Of a stretch of DNA of 64,000 nt, positions 41,201 to 49,692 are shown piece after piece. The stretch is taken from positions 1-64,000 of the forward strand of contig JAIEQA010000017.1 in the NCBI GenBank assembly GCA_019748095.1, written 5' to 3'. The notes under the pieces were generated by a model. It did not search any database and had not been told where the DNA came from. It saw only the letters and a program-made list of their open reading frames with translations. The position numbers were made by a program, and so were the translations under genes. The stretch's first letter is position 1. Each line of letters starts with the position of its first letter. Source of the stretch: Caulobacteraceae bacterium (GTDB taxonomy: Bacteria; Pseudomonadota; Alphaproteobacteria; Caulobacterales; Caulobacteraceae).

Positions 41201-41560
41201 CAACGCCTTCTGCTGGTTGAGGATGACATCGGGGTCGCCACGATCGCGGTCGATCTGCTGGTCGGTCTTGGCTTCAAGGTCGAGACGGCCGAGACGGGGG
41301 CGGAGGCCCTGCTCGCCCTGCGCCGATCCAGCTTCGAAATCATGCTCTCGGATGTGGTCATGCCGGGCGGAATGACCGGTATCGAGCTCGCGCGACAGGC
41401 CGCAGACCTCTATCCGGCTTTGAGGATTGTCCTGACCTCCGGCTATGCCGGCGACGACGTCGACAAGGCGCTGTCGGACGCGCCATGGCCATTTCTGCGC
41501 AAGCCCTACTCGGGCGAAGAGCTGGCCCGCGTCCTGGGGCGGATCCCCGGCGTGGGCTAA
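38219..41560 (+). CDS. Membrane hybrid sensor histidine kinase/response regulator (start uncertain)
   Basis: A very large hybrid kinase of about 1,110 residues. N-terminal transmembrane helices (about 40-140, DUF4118-like) are followed by two PAS domains, a GAF domain (about 400-580), a third PAS with PAC, and a HisKA domain with His in [19 protein letters not shown]. An HATPase ([25 protein letters not shown]) and a C-terminal receiver ([14 protein letters not shown], Lys in PFLRKPYSG) complete it. It probably feeds phosphate to an unlinked phosphotransfer protein. The start is TTG in the ORF track. Later GTG/TTG codons fit too, and the only ATG with a strong ribosome-binding site (38194) is in another frame. 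Confidence 0.92.
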   Translation: [1113 protein letters not shown]

Positions 41561-41627
41561 GCCGGGATGCCGGCACCGGCCGCCCACACGCAGGGTGGGA
41601 TCGGCGCGGTTCCTGGCCTTTGCCCGG

Positions 41628-41990
41628 TTAGCGCGTCCGTGCCTTGCGGGCGGCGTAGCGGGCGTCGCGGGCGGCCTTCTGTTCTTCCTTGGTCAGTTGC
41701 TTGCGCTCCTTGCGGGCAGCGCGCTTCTCGGCCTCCACCGCTTCTTCGGACTCGCGCTCGGCCGCCTGGCGGGCTTCCTCACGTTCGGCCTTGATACGAC
41801 GCTCCTCGGCCTTGGCGGCCTCGTGCTGGAGACGCAGGGCCTCCTTTTCGGCGGCGCGCTTCTCGGCCAGTCGGTCGAATTCGGGATCGGGCGCGGCCAC
41901 CTTGGGCTTGAACTTGGCCAGCAAGGCCTTCTTGGCCTCCTGTTGCGTGGTCAGGCGATCGGTGAAGCCGGTTTGTTTCAGGTCTCTCAT
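41628..41990 (-). CDS. DUF6481 family highly charged protein
   Basis: A 120-residue protein beginning MRDLKQTGFTDRLTTQQEAKKALLAKFKPKVAAPDPEFDRLAEKRAAEKEAL, then an almost uninterrupted Lys/Glu/Ala/Arg helix. The N-terminal motif and the alternating charge pattern match the small alphaproteobacterial family DUF6481, of unknown function. The whole C-terminal two thirds should form a single long helix or coiled coil. It is convergent with the hybrid kinase. Confidence 0.75.
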   Translation of the reverse strand: MRDLKQTGFTDRLTTQQEAKKALLAKFKPKVAAPDPEFDRLAEKRAAEKEALRLQHEAAKAEERRIKAEREEARQAAERESEEAVEAEKRAARKERKQLTKEEQKAARDARYAARKARTR

Positions 41991-42191
41991 GCGGTCGGTC
42001 GGTCGTCCTTCGGAAGGTTGGCCCGGCACCGGTAGGGCACAGGCAAGGGTCGCTGCAGCGCCCGGCCGTCGGCAAAGCCGAAACCGGCCGGGAAATCAAG
42101 CACGGATGTCGTCCACCCCCGGATCGGCACCGATCCTGCGCGGACCGTCATCGCAAGGACGCAGTGTGGCGCGTCGGCGTTGCGACAGGGC

Positions 42192-42377
42192 TCAGTCGGG
42201 CTTGTCCGCCTGTCCGACGGCCGCGCCGGCGGCCCCGCCGACGGCCGCCCCGATCGGTCCAGCCACCACGGCCCCGGCCACGGCACCGGTCGCGGCGCGC
42301 TGTTCGATCGTCTGACCGCAGCCGGCAAGCGCCAGCGCCAACGTTGTGACGGCGAGCGGGACAAGGGTGCGGCGCAT
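42192..42377 (-). CDS. Small glycine-zipper lipoprotein
   Basis: A 61-residue lipoprotein starting at 42377 (MRRTLVPLAVTTLALALAGC), with a clear lipobox LAGC. The mature part is a glycine-zipper helix (GAVAGAVVAGPIGAAVGGAAGAAVGQ), similar to small outer-membrane lipoproteins of the SmpA/Omp lipoprotein type that associate with envelope stress. Function is unknown. It reads leftward and is divergent from the second SleB gene across an AT-rich 240-base gap. Confidence 0.72.
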   Translation of the reverse strand: MRRTLVPLAVTTLALALAGCGQTIEQRAATGAVAGAVVAGPIGAAVGGAAGAAVGQADKPD

Positions 42378-42617
42378 GGGGTCATCCGGGTTGCAGGGCA
42401 AGACTGGTCCTGAAAACGCAGGCCCGTCCGTCGGGTTCCGCCCCTGCTCCCGGCGGCCGACCGATCAGATATATCCAGCATCACCAATACAATAGATCGC
42501 AGGCGCGAAAGCAGGACTTTTTTAACCTGAGGCTTACCAATTCAAAATTCATGCAACCCGATACGATAATCGCGCCACAATCAAATCAGCTTAACCAAGA
42601 TAAGCTTGCACTAATCT

Positions 42618-42623
42618 TATAAT
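42618..42623 (+). promoter_or_regulatory. Possible -10 element upstream of SleB paralogue
   Basis: TATAAT occurs in the most AT-rich stretch of the window (about 42480-42640), directly upstream of the SleB-family gene. I see no convincing -35 at standard spacing, so this is only a candidate promoter. Confidence 0.35.
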
Positions 42624-42634
42624 CAAATCCGGAC

Positions 42635-43945
42635 GTGCGACAAATGCTGCCCGCAACGCGGGACTTGCGAATCAAACACATTGAGGCCATAAATGGGTGG
42701 CTTAAGGCCCATTCTTCGGATGTCGCGTGTTCACCGACTTCCGATAGGCAAACCGGCTGGCGACGACCTTCTCGCCCGGTTCTGCAGACGACCCTGGGGC
42801 AGCTTCCCGCCCTGCTGAATAGGACGACGCCCTTGTTCCATCCCTCGCCTGAGCGCGCATCTTCGCGCGCCGATCGTGCGGCCAGGATTCGGCCCGTGAC
42901 GGCAGCGGCGGTGTTTGGCGCAGTGGTGGGGCTGGGAATCGGGTGTGCCTATCTGGGTGGGACGGCCGCGCGCGCGACTACCGTGCGCGCCCAGGCCGAA
43001 CGGATTGAGGGTGCGACATCTGCCGGATTCACCGATGAGGCCCTGGCGGCCGCTGCCGGGGGACTGGATGCCAGCGCCCTTTCCATCGCCCGCCGTCACG
43101 ATCCCTACACTGTCGCCGGTTCGGCGCGGCGGGACCGGCAGGCCGAGCTCCTGACCGCCCGCCTCGAACAGCTCCGTCCCGACGCCCGTCGCAACGATCT
43201 GCGCCGCATCAATCTGACGAACCTGCCGACCGCCGCCCGTCCGTTCCGCATCGACAATGCACTGGACGCCTCCCGCGACCTGGAATGCCTGACCCAGGCC
43301 GCATACTACGAGGCCCGTGGAGAAGGCACGGATGGCATGCGCGCTGTCGTCCAGGTCGTCCTCAACCGCGCCCGCCATTCCGCCTTCCCCAACAGCGTCT
43401 GCGGGGTTGTTTTCCAGGGATCCGGCCGTCGCGTCGGTTGCCAGTTCAGCTTCACCTGTGATGGCTCGATGCGGGGACCGGTCAACCGGACCGCGTGGAA
43501 CACGGCCAGGAACGTCGCGTCCTCCGCCCTGTCCGGTGCGGTTCATTCCGGAGTCGGCAACGCCACCCACTTCCACACCACCGGGGTTTCGCCGAGGTGG
43601 AGCAACACGTTGATCCGGGTCAGCCAGGTGGGCGACCACGTCTTCTACCGCTTCGGCGGACGCGCCGGTTCTTCCAACGCCTTCAGCTATGCCGCGCGGC
43701 CCTCGTCAGACAGTGATGTCCAGCGGACCGTGCTTGCCGGGATCGATCCGACCGAACCGCTGCGTCAGGCGGGCCAGGCGATCGCCTACACCGCTCTCCT
43801 CGCTCAGGAAGGCACAGGAGCATCCGCCGCTTCTGCCGCGCCTGAGCCTTCGCCATCCCCCCACGCCGCGCCTGTCGCGGCCTCGAAAGTCGAACCCGCC
43901 GCGGCGTCGGCGGACTCGGCATCGGTCGCTACGCCCCAGGCCTGA
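42635..43945 (+). CDS. SleB-family cell wall hydrolase, second copy
   Basis: A protein of up to 436 residues with one transmembrane segment (VTAAAVFGAVVGLGIGCAYLGG) and a SleB domain very like the protein at 36335-37528. Matching parts are CLTQAAYYEARGEGTDGMRAVVQVVLNRARH, NSVCGVVFQGSGRRVGCQFSFTCDGS and THFHTTGVSPRWS. The probable activity is peptidoglycan glycan cleavage in the periplasm. Starting at a TTG at 42833, with AGGA seven bases upstream, would give a short N-terminal tail like the paralogue. The upstream GTG/ATG starts give a 90-residue cytoplasmic tail. The C-terminus is a low-complexity Ala/Pro/Ser tail. Confidence 0.85.
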   Translation: MRQMLPATRDLRIKHIEAINGWLKAHSSDVACSPTSDRQTGWRRPSRPVLQTTLGQLPALLNRTTPLFHPSPERASSRADRAARIRPVTAAAVFGAVVGLGIGCAYLGGTAARATTVRAQAERIEGATSAGFTDEALAAAAGGLDASALSIARRHDPYTVAGSARRDRQAELLTARLEQLRPDARRNDLRRINLTNLPTAARPFRIDNALDASRDLECLTQAAYYEARGEGTDGMRAVVQVVLNRARHSAFPNSVCGVVFQGSGRRVGCQFSFTCDGSMRGPVNRTAWNTARNVASSALSGAVHSGVGNATHFHTTGVSPRWSNTLIRVSQVGDHVFYRFGGRAGSSNAFSYAARPSSDSDVQRTVLAGIDPTEPLRQAGQAIAYTALLAQEGTGASAASAAPEPSPSPHAAPVAASKVEPAAASADSASVATPQA

Positions 43946-44196
43946 GCCCCGTAGTGGGGTCGCTCCCGTACCTGGGGGTGTGTGGTCCGGTTATCGACGA
44001 TAGGCCCGAAGGGTGGGCCATGGCGGAAATCTGACGCGCCGCCGTCTTCATTCGCCCACTGGACAGGCCCCCACTGAACAGCAGCGGCATCCCCGGGCGT
44101 CTCGTCAGGATCGGCTTCCTCCGGGACGGGCAGGTTCTGAACTACCCTCAGGCGCGGGATCACAGGCTGTTCCTTCTGGCTTCTGAAGGAAAACCC

Positions 44197-44208
44197 GCCG
44201 GACCCGGC
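44197..44208 (-). terminator. Weak terminator after nadC
   Basis: On the minus strand GCCGG-GT-CCGGC forms a short perfect stem followed by GGGTTTTCC. It lies ten bases past the nadC stop at the end of the NAD operon. The stem is short, so termination may be partial. Confidence 0.4.
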
Positions 44209-44217
44209 CCTGTTCCG

Positions 44218-45087
44218 TCAGATGGCGTCGAGCCCGATATCGAGGACCTGGGCCGAATGGGTCAGGGCCCCGACGGAGATCACGTCTACCCCCGTATGGG
44301 CGATGGCCCCTACCGTCTCCAGCGCAACGCCGCCGGACGCTTCCAGCACGACGCCGTGCCCACCCGCCCGCTTGCGCCGAACCGCTTCGGCCAGCTCGGC
44401 GAGGTCGAAATTGTCCAGCATGATGACGTCCGGACCGATGCCCGTCGCCACAAGGGCGAGGGCCTGATCCAGCTGATCCAGTCCATCGACCTCGACCTCG
44501 ACCTTCATCAGATGGCCGACGTGGGCCCGGGCGGCCCTCACCGCCGCCTCGACACTGCCGCAGACGGCGATGTGGTTGTCCTTGATCAGGATGGCGTCAT
44601 CCAGTCCAAAGCGGTGATTGACCCCGCCGCCACAACGCACGGCATGTTTTTCCAGCGCGCGAAGGCCCGGCGTGGTCTTGCGCGTGTCGGCGATCCGGGC
44701 CCCCGTGCCCGCCACCGCCTCGACATAGCGCCGGGTCAGGGTGGCGATCCCGCACAGCCGACCCAGCAGGTTCAGGGCCGTCCGCTCGGCCGACAGGAAG
44801 GCCCGGGCATCGGCTTCCGCCTCGACCAGCACGGCCCGGGCCTCGAACGCGTCGCCGTCCACCATCCGGGTCTCGATGCGGGCGAGGGGATCCATTTCCA
44901 GCAGGCTCAGGCGGACACAGTCGACGCCCGCCAGCACGCCCGGCTTGCGGGCCACAAAGACCGCCCGCATCCGCGCTCCTGCCGGGATACAAGCCGCCGC
45001 CGTCACATCGCCCGCCCGACCCAGATCCTCTGCCAGGGCGGCCACGACGATCGGCCGGATCAGGATGTCGGGCAGGCGCAGGGTCAT
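44218..45087 (-). CDS. nadC: Nicotinate-nucleotide pyrophosphorylase (carboxylating) NadC
   Basis: NadC converts quinolinate and PRPP to nicotinate mononucleotide, the third step of de novo NAD synthesis. The 289-residue protein has the family motifs AEDLGRAGDVTAAACIP, AERTALNLLGRLCGIATLTRRYVEAV, ADTRKTTPGLRALEKHAVRCGGGVNHRFGLDDAILIKDNHI, and ASGGVALETVGAIAHTGVDVISVGALTHS. It is the last gene of the NAD operon. Its start overlaps the stop of the Uma2 gene by four bases (ATGA). Confidence 0.97.
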   Translation of the reverse strand: MTLRLPDILIRPIVVAALAEDLGRAGDVTAAACIPAGARMRAVFVARKPGVLAGVDCVRLSLLEMDPLARIETRMVDGDAFEARAVLVEAEADARAFLSAERTALNLLGRLCGIATLTRRYVEAVAGTGARIADTRKTTPGLRALEKHAVRCGGGVNHRFGLDDAILIKDNHIAVCGSVEAAVRAARAHVGHLMKVEVEVDGLDQLDQALALVATGIGPDVIMLDNFDLAELAEAVRRKRAGGHGVVLEASGGVALETVGAIAHTGVDVISVGALTHSAQVLDIGLDAI

Positions 45088-45683
45088 GCGCTGCGGAAGA
45101 TGTCAGAGAGCGCGATCCGGATCCCGGGCGCGAAAAGGGGGCTCACGATCCCGTCTGTCACAGTCGTCTCTCTGGCCCATGTGCCGTCAGGCCTCGGCTC
45201 CCGATAAAGCCGGACCACGCACGTTTCCGGTTCCACAATCCAGAACTCGGGAATGGCCGCACGGGCATACAGGGGAAACTTGACCGAACGATCGGTGTCG
45301 CGGGTGGACACCGACACCTCGACGACCAGAAGGGCGTCCATCGCCAGATAGTATCTTCCATCGGCGGGCGGCCGCGCGACAAAGACATCCGGCTCCGGCG
45401 CATTGAGCGCGTCAATTCTGAGGGTGCCGTTGGTGATTACGTCGATGCCCGCAAGCCCCTCGTTGGCCACCGCGGCATGCAGGCGGGCCAGCAGATCGCT
45501 ATTGACCCGGGCGTGATCCATTCCCGCTGGGGCCCTGTCGACAACGACTCCCTCGATCAGCTCGACCCGGCCACGCCTGTCCCCGAAAATGCCGGCGTCC
45601 GACATGCGCTCATAGGCCTCAAAGTCGAACAGGAAGCGTCGCGCCCCCTCTTCCACGCCATGGCTACCGGACAGGCTGGTCAT
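45084..45683 (-). CDS. Uma2 family (DUF820) putative restriction-endonuclease-like protein
   Basis: A 199-residue protein starting at 45683, seven bases after the nadB stop. It has the Uma2/DUF820 PD-(D/E)xK-like core: the acidic RVELIEGVVVDRAPAG, PEPDVFVARPP, LVVEVSVSTRDTDRSVKFPLYARAAIPEFWIVEPET. The predicted catalytic residues Asp in EPDVFV, Glu in VVEVS and Lys in RSVKFPLYA are present. The role of Uma2 proteins is unsettled. Its place inside the NAD operon, with a four-base overlap into nadC, is unusual and suggests later insertion. Confidence 0.85.
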   Translation of the reverse strand: MTSLSGSHGVEEGARRFLFDFEAYERMSDAGIFGDRRGRVELIEGVVVDRAPAGMDHARVNSDLLARLHAAVANEGLAGIDVITNGTLRIDALNAPEPDVFVARPPADGRYYLAMDALLVVEVSVSTRDTDRSVKFPLYARAAIPEFWIVEPETCVVRLYREPRPDGTWARETTVTDGIVSPLFAPGIRIALSDIFRSA

Positions 45684-45690
45684 CACCACA

Positions 45691-47214
45691 CTATGCGGGA
45701 ACAGCGATAGAACGAAAAGTCGATTCAACCGGAAGCTTCAACAGCCGCGTGTGGGCGGCGACCGCTTCGGTCCCCGGATAGTCCGAGCGATAGTGCCCGC
45801 CCCGGCTCTCGCGCCGGGCCAACGCCGCCTCGGCCACCAGTCGGGCTGCAACCAGGGCGGGCGGCGCCCCATGGGCCGTCTCCAGCCGGTCGATCAGGGC
45901 GATCAGTCGCGTCAGGCCCGCGGCATCGCGCACCACGCCGCAGTCCGCACTCATGGCCGCGCGCAGGTCGGCGAGTGCAGCCTGGGGCAGGTCCTCGACC
46001 ACCGACCCGACGATCACCGGCCCCTTGACCAGGGCGGTCGCCGCTGCGGCCCGGCCGGTCCGCCGCCCGAAGGCTGCCGCCTCAAGCAGGGAGTTGGACG
46101 CCAGCCGGTTGGCCCCGTGCACCCCCGTCGCCGCGCATTCGCCCACGGCGAACAGGCCTTCGAGCCCCGTGCGCCCGTCCGGATCGGCCGCGATCCCGCC
46201 CATGTGATAGTGCGCCGCCGCCGCCACCGGGATCGGAGTCTCGCGCGGATCCAGTCCGGCCCGCAGACAGGCCGCGAACACGGCCGGAAACTCGCTCGGA
46301 AAATGGGCGCCGATCGCCGTCCGCGCATCGAGGAAGGCCCCCCGCCCGCTCGCCCGCGCGGCATGCACCGCCCGCGCCACCACGTCGCGCGACTTCAGAT
46401 CGGCATCAGCCGCCTCACCCAGCAGGAAGGCCCCGTCCCGGTCGATCAGCCGTGCCCCCTCGCCGCGCAGGGCCTCGGTCGCCAGCGGCATGGGGTCCAG
46501 CCCCACATCCATGGCGGTGGGGTGGAACTGCACGAACTCCGGATCCAGGATCTCCGCCCCGGCCGCCCAGGCCAGGGCCAGGCCCTCGCCTTTCAGCGCC
46601 ACAGGCGTCGTCGTCTCGCCGAACAGACCGCCGGCCCCGCCGGTGGCCAGCACCGTGGCCGGGGCCAGCACCTCGACCAGCCGGCCCTCGTGCTCGATCA
46701 CGGCACCCCGCACCCGGCCGCTCGCGTCCTGGATCAGGGCCCGCAGTCGGGCGTCCTCCCAGACCGTTACATGGCCCGAAGCCCGCACCGAGGTGACGAG
46801 AGCCGACAGGATGGCCCGGCCCGCGCCGTCGCCCCCGACCCGGGCCACCCGGGCGCGGGAATGGGCCGCTTCCAGACTGACCGCGAACTGGCCCCCGGCG
46901 TCCCGGTCGAACGGCGCGCCCAGCGACGCCAGCCATTCAACGGTCGCCCGTCCCTCATCGGTCAGGGCGACGGCGGCCGCGTGATCGACCAGCCCGGCCC
47001 CGGCGTCTTCCGTATCCTTCAGATGCAGGGCCGGCGCGTCGTCCTTCGTCAGGGCTGCGGCGACCCCGCCCTGGGCCCAGGCGCTTGAGGCGGCCTCGAG
47101 CAGGGGCGCCGGACTGATCACCAGCGTCGGGGCCGGCGCGGCCGCCAGCGCCGCCGACAGGCCCGCCAGCCCGCCGCCGATGATCAGCGGCCCCTGCAGA
47201 TAGAGCCGGCTCAC
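45691..47214 (-). CDS. nadB: L-aspartate oxidase NadB
   Basis: NadB oxidises L-aspartate to iminoaspartate, the first step of NAD synthesis, passing it to NadA. The 507-residue flavoprotein begins at a GTG at 47214 (VSRLYLQGPLIIGGGLAGLSAALAAA) that overlaps the M50 stop as GTGA. The ORF track's first 89 residues are read-through of the M50 gene frame. Motifs include ASSAWAQGGVAAAL, ATGGAGGLFGETTTP, EFVQFHPTAMD, HYHMGGIAADPDGRTGLEGLFAVGECAATGVHGANRLASNSLLEA. The C-terminal half has the expected helical domain. Confidence 0.95.
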   Translation of the reverse strand: MSRLYLQGPLIIGGGLAGLSAALAAAPAPTLVISPAPLLEAASSAWAQGGVAAALTKDDAPALHLKDTEDAGAGLVDHAAAVALTDEGRATVEWLASLGAPFDRDAGGQFAVSLEAAHSRARVARVGGDGAGRAILSALVTSVRASGHVTVWEDARLRALIQDASGRVRGAVIEHEGRLVEVLAPATVLATGGAGGLFGETTTPVALKGEGLALAWAAGAEILDPEFVQFHPTAMDVGLDPMPLATEALRGEGARLIDRDGAFLLGEAADADLKSRDVVARAVHAARASGRGAFLDARTAIGAHFPSEFPAVFAACLRAGLDPRETPIPVAAAAHYHMGGIAADPDGRTGLEGLFAVGECAATGVHGANRLASNSLLEAAAFGRRTGRAAAATALVKGPVIVGSVVEDLPQAALADLRAAMSADCGVVRDAAGLTRLIALIDRLETAHGAPPALVAARLVAEAALARRESRGGHYRSDYPGTEAVAAHTRLLKLPVESTFRSIAVPA

Positions 47215-48068
47215 CGGTCGAAGCCGATGAAACGGGCGGCGATGTCGAGTGAACCGGTGATGCGCTCCAGCGCTGACCCTTCCGCCAGCGGCATCAGCAC
47301 CCCCAACGCCGCCGCCGCACAGGCCGCGGCGGTCACCAGGAACAGGATCAGCGACCGCCCCGCCTCGGGCCAGCTCAACGTCTTCTCGCCCGGACGCCAC
47401 GCCCCGCGACGCAGGGAGCCCAGGATCGCGATGCCCAGAAACACCGCCAGGATCCACCGCCCGGTCGACACGCCCCACCACACGGCCAGACCGCCGATGG
47501 CGATCAGGGCGGCCTTCTCGACCATGGGGTCAATCCGGGCCAGCACGGGCCCGAGCGCCTTGGACCCGTCCAGCGGCGGAGCGGGGGCCAGGTTGACCAG
47601 ATTGATCATGGCGATGAAGAAGGCCCCCATCATCCAGGCGTCATCGCCGGTCGCCAGCCACAGACCGACGGCCGGCAGGATGGCCAGCAGACCAAACGCC
47701 GGCCCCGCTAGCGCCACCAGCACACCGTGCCATTCGCTGACCGGGTTGCGCTGACCCCGTGCCATCCCGCCGAGGAAGGGGATGATGTAGACCTTGGCCG
47801 GCCCCATACCGAGCCGGTTCATCGCCAGCACATGGCCGTATTCATGCACAAACAGGCCGAAGATGGCGGCCACGGCCACCACCCAGCTTCCGGTCATCAA
47901 CCACAGGAAGCCGGCCAGCAGCAGGGTCGAGGCGATCGCCCACGGCAGGCTCTGGCCCTTGTCGATCGGGGGCGCGCCGGGGCTGGAGGCCGGGATGGCG
48001 GTCTCGATGCTCACGCTCGGCGTCGCCACGCGCCCGTCGCGCGATCCCCAGGGTCCGATGTCGCTCAT
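47211..48068 (-). CDS. M50 family site-2-protease-like membrane metalloprotease
   Basis: A 285-residue polytopic membrane protein. The zinc site HEYGH (His75, Glu76, His79) lies in the second membrane segment (LFVHEYGHVLAMNRLG). The third-ligand motif NLVNLAPAPPLDGS lies downstream, as in SpoIVFB-type site-2 proteases. Such proteases cut membrane-bound regulators. The natural substrate is unknown. It lies inside the NAD operon, its stop overlapping the nadB start as GTGA, so it must be co-translated with nadB. Confidence 0.9.
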   Translation of the reverse strand: MSDIGPWGSRDGRVATPSVSIETAIPASSPGAPPIDKGQSLPWAIASTLLLAGFLWLMTGSWVVAVAAIFGLFVHEYGHVLAMNRLGMGPAKVYIIPFLGGMARGQRNPVSEWHGVLVALAGPAFGLLAILPAVGLWLATGDDAWMMGAFFIAMINLVNLAPAPPLDGSKALGPVLARIDPMVEKAALIAIGGLAVWWGVSTGRWILAVFLGIAILGSLRRGAWRPGEKTLSWPEAGRSLILFLVTAAACAAAALGVLMPLAEGSALERITGSLDIAARFIGFDR

Positions 48069-48105
48069 GACCCTTCTCCTGCCTGGATCGTGCCGGAATT
48101 CGCGA

Positions 48106-48549
48106 TCAGTTCACCAGGACGAACTCTACCTCCGCAGACCCATTTGAAGTGACCTGGCCTTGCCAGAGCCCCTGATCCCCCGAAGGCCTCAGAAGAAAGT
48201 TGTCGGGCCGGTAATTGGTCGTGCTCGTGGTCATGGAGACTTCGCAGGTGATGGCGATGTCTCGCCCCGACGGGCGGCCGACACAATCCTGCACGGCATA
48301 GACCCGACGACTGCTCTGCTCTGTCTGCTGATACTCGGTGGCCACCAGAACGATCAGATAGGTTCCGTCCCCCACGGCCTCTGAGTCCGCATAGCCGCTG
48401 ATCAGGTTGAAGCGGGGCCCCGGATCCAGATCCCCGGACTGGAACGAGAACGTTCCGCTGAAGTCGGTCTGCTGGGCCACGGCCGGCCCGGCCATGGCCG
48501 TGCAGGCCAGCAATGCCACTGCGGCCACCCGCCTGGTCCATCCTTGCAT
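48106..48549 (-). CDS. Secreted protein of unknown function
   Basis: The 147-residue product starts at 48549 (MQGWTRRVAAVALLACTAMAGPAVAQQ), giving a clean Sec signal peptide with an AVAQ cleavage site. The mature domain (TDFSGTFSFQSGDLDPGPRFNLISGYADSEAVGDGTYLIVLVATEYQ...WQGQVTSNGSAEVEFVLVN) looks beta-rich. It has two Cys (DCVGRPSG, ITCEVS) that could form a disulfide. I recognise no family. It is between nadA and the M50 gene, both on the same strand. Confidence 0.65.
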   Translation of the reverse strand: MQGWTRRVAAVALLACTAMAGPAVAQQTDFSGTFSFQSGDLDPGPRFNLISGYADSEAVGDGTYLIVLVATEYQQTEQSSRRVYAVQDCVGRPSGRDIAITCEVSMTTSTTNYRPDNFLLRPSGDQGLWQGQVTSNGSAEVEFVLVN

Positions 48550-48618
48550 CGTCGCTGTTCCCCGTGTGAATCGTGCGATCGTGATCCAACACCGGCGGAG
48601 CAAGGTTCGGCAAGCCGG

Positions 48619-49692
48619 TCATATCAACTCCACCGCGACATGATGCCGGGCCTTCACGAGGTCATAGCGCGCCGGCACCGCCGGCGGCGGCAGGTCGATC
48701 ATCCGCTGCACGGCCAGGGCCGCCCGGGCGATCATCGCTTCCGGCACCGTCACCTCGAACTTCATGTCGCGCAGGCAGTCGCGGATGTTCGTCAGGGTGA
48801 TCCGCTTCATATAGGGGCACAGGTTGCAGGGGCCGATGAAGTTCACCTCCGGCACGTCGCCCTTGATGTTGTCGGCCATCGAGCATTCGGTGAGCAGGAT
48901 CACCTGTTTCGGCTTTTTCGCCATCACATAGTCGGTGATCGCCGCCGTCGATCCGGCGAAGTCCGACGCCGCCAGCACCTCCTCGGGACATTCGGGGTGT
49001 GCCAGGATTTCGGCTCCCGGGTACGCCTCGCGCATCTCGGCGATGTCGGCGGCGTTGAACCGCTCATGCACGATGCAGCGGCCCTTCCAGGCGATGATGC
49101 CGATATTGGTCTGGGCCGCGACGTTCCGCGCCAGGAACTCGTCGGGGATCAGGATGACCCGGTCGACGCCCCATTCCTTCGCCGCCCATTCCACCACCTG
49201 CACGGCGTTGGCGCTGGTGCAGCAGATATCGGTCTCGGCCTTCACATCGGCCGTGGTGTTCACGTAGGTGACGACCGGCAGGCCCGGATAGCGCTGCTTG
49301 ATCAGCCGCACGTCCGCCCCCGTGATCGCCTCGGCCAGCGAACAGCCGGCCTTCAGATCGGGGATCAGCACGGTCTTGTCCGGCGACAGGATCTTCGACG
49401 TCTCGGCCATGAAATGCACGCCGGCCTGGACGATCACGCTCGCGCTCGACTTCGCCGCCTCCTTGGCCAGCCCGAGGCTGTCGCCGACATAGTCGCCGAC
49501 CCCGTGGAAGATGTCGGGCGTCATATAGTTGTGGGCCAGGATGACGGCGTCGCGCTCCTTTTTCAGGGCGTTGATTTCATGGATCAGTTGCGCCTGCGCC
49601 GGCCATTCCATCGGCGTGACGAAATCCTTGACCTTGGCCCAGACGGGCGCGGTCTCGGCGGCCAGTTCCGGCGACAGGGCGGCATGCGCCAT
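48619..49692 (-). CDS. nadA: Quinolinate synthase NadA
   Basis: NadA condenses iminoaspartate with dihydroxyacetone phosphate to quinolinate using a [4Fe-4S] cluster. The 357-residue protein shows [28 protein letters not shown] and the cluster cysteine positions Cys117 (LKAGCSLA), Cys206 ([10 protein letters not shown]) and Cys292 with Cys289 ([14 protein letters not shown]). [22 protein letters not shown] is also conserved. It is the first gene of the NAD operon. A strong palindrome lies 37-57 bases upstream. The secreted-protein gene follows after 69 bases. Confidence 0.97.
   Translation of the reverse strand: MAHAALSPELAAETAPVWAKVKDFVTPMEWPAQAQLIHEINALKKERDAVILAHNYMTPDIFHGVGDYVGDSLGLAKEAAKSSASVIVQAGVHFMAETSKILSPDKTVLIPDLKAGCSLAEAITGADVRLIKQRYPGLPVVTYVNTTADVKAETDICCTSANAVQVVEWAAKEWGVDRVILIPDEFLARNVAAQTNIGIIAWKGRCIVHERFNAADIAEMREAYPGAEILAHPECPEEVLAASDFAGSTAAITDYVMAKKPKQVILLTECSMADNIKGDVPEVNFIGPCNLCPYMKRITLTNIRDCLRDMKFEVTVPEAMIARAALAVQRMIDLPPPAVPARYDLVKARHHVAVELI

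Noticed and set aside
42522-42538. Possible CtrA box (TTAACC...TTACC) upstream of the second SleB gene
   Set aside because: The second half-site is imperfect and the spacing is off by one from TTAA-N7-TTAA.
43804-44163. 119-codon minus-strand ORF between the second SleB gene and nadC
   Set aside because: More than a third overlaps the Ala/Pro-rich SleB tail on the other strand; composition is biased and no start signal is evident.
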